Below, one piece after another: positions 5,536 to 5,733 of a stretch of DNA of 5,733 nt. A program made the translations under genes and the position numbers. The DNA is taken from the NCBI GenBank assembly GCA_030595585.1, contig JAUVCY010000142.1, positions 1-5,733 of the forward strand. The letters are read 5' to 3'. The notes beneath the pieces are model-generated. The model searched no databases and was not told where the DNA came from. It saw only the letters and a program-made list of their open reading frames with translations. Position 1 is the first letter of the stretch; each line of letters opens with the position of its first letter. The DNA comes from Thermoplasmatota archaeon (GTDB lineage Archaea > Thermoplasmatota > Penumbrarchaeia > Penumbrarchaeales > Penumbrarchaeaceae).

Positions 5536-5733
5536 ATGTCAAACGACGATTTCAGGAACTTCCCTTTCATGGAAATGCCCCGGGGAATTCTTATCAAAAA
5601 AGGCGCCATCCACGAGGTGGGCAATGTATGCAAGAGATTCCACCTCAAGGGCAAGGGGCTGATCATTTGCGACAGCAGGACCGAGGGGATCGCCGGCAGG
5701 GATGTCCAGAGGTCACTGGAGGAGGGGGGGTTT
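5536..5733 (+). CDS. egsA: sn-Glycerol-1-phosphate dehydrogenase, N-terminal 66 residues (3' partial)
   Basis: The enzyme reduces dihydroxyacetone phosphate to sn-glycerol-1-phosphate with NAD(P)H, the step that sets the stereochemistry of archaeal membrane lipids. It is cytoplasmic and needs a metal ion, usually Zn2+. The visible part reads MSNDDFRNFPFMEMPRG (1-17), then KKGAIHEVGNVCKRF (21-35) and GKGLIICDSRTEGIAGRDV (39-57). This is the N-terminal portion of the Rossmann-like half of the family: the MPRG strand, the KGAIHEVG helix start, and the GLIICDSRT strand leading to the nucleotide site. Metal ligands and the rest of the protein (about 350 residues in the family) lie beyond the window. 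The start is set by a strong Shine-Dalgarno match. It is divergent from the di-adenylate cyclase gene across 122 bp. Glycerol dehydrogenase or 3-dehydroquinate synthase relatives are less likely given the MEMPRG opening. Confidence 0.85.
   Translation, partial: MSNDDFRNFPFMEMPRGILIKKGAIHEVGNVCKRFHLKGKGLIICDSRTEGIAGRDVQRSLEEGGF

Noticed and set aside
1..5733. CRISPR array, tRNA, rRNA, insertion sequence or attachment site
   Set aside because: No regularly spaced short repeats, no cloverleaf or rRNA-like segments, no transposase and no terminal inverted repeats were seen in either strand.

Overview
The window looks like a chromosomal segment of a euryarchaeote, most plausibly a member of Thermoplasmatota (inference from gene style; no rRNA is present to fix it). 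Three things point to Archaea: the start of an sn-glycerol-1-phosphate dehydrogenase gene (archaeal-type lipids), a DacZ-type di-adenylate cyclase with the archaeal N-terminal region, and a promoter of the BRE/TATA type in front of it. Arginine is often written AGG, and the 16S anti-Shine-Dalgarno complement (AGGTGATC) is used before one gene.

Layout: (1) Positions 2-3250, plus strand, hold most of a large cell-surface protein, probably cut at its 5' end by the window edge. It has a thioredoxin-like Omp28-type domain with a WCGYC active site, a beta-sandwich segment, six tandem immunoglobulin-like repeats of about 100 residues, one membrane anchor and a proline-rich tail predicted to be cytoplasmic. 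(2) Positions 3251-3308 are a short convergent gap with a 9-bp hairpin followed by a T-run, a good terminator for the surface-protein gene. (3) Positions 3309-4571, minus strand, encode a membrane-only cation/proton antiporter of the CPA superfamily with a Val-Asp-Asp ion-binding motif and no RCK (TrkA) regulatory domain. (4) Positions 4592-5413, minus strand, encode the di-adenylate cyclase, 20 bp upstream of the antiporter gene and so very likely co-transcribed with it. (5) Positions 5414-5535 are a 122-bp divergent promoter region with a clear TATA element for the cyclase operon and two small perfect dyads. (6) Positions 5536-5733, plus strand, are the first 66 codons of the glycerol-1-phosphate dehydrogenase, cut by the right window edge.

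The most functionally suggestive arrangement is the cyclase-antiporter pair. c-di-AMP is the established second messenger of potassium and osmotic homeostasis in bacteria, and is linked to osmotic control in haloarchaea. Here its synthase sits in one operon with an ion antiporter that lacks the usual c-di-AMP-binding RCK_C domain. No insertion sequence, CRISPR array, tRNA or rRNA is recognisable. Nothing here is firmly a new system; the cyclase-antiporter pair and the redox/Ig surface protein are the best candidates for follow-up.
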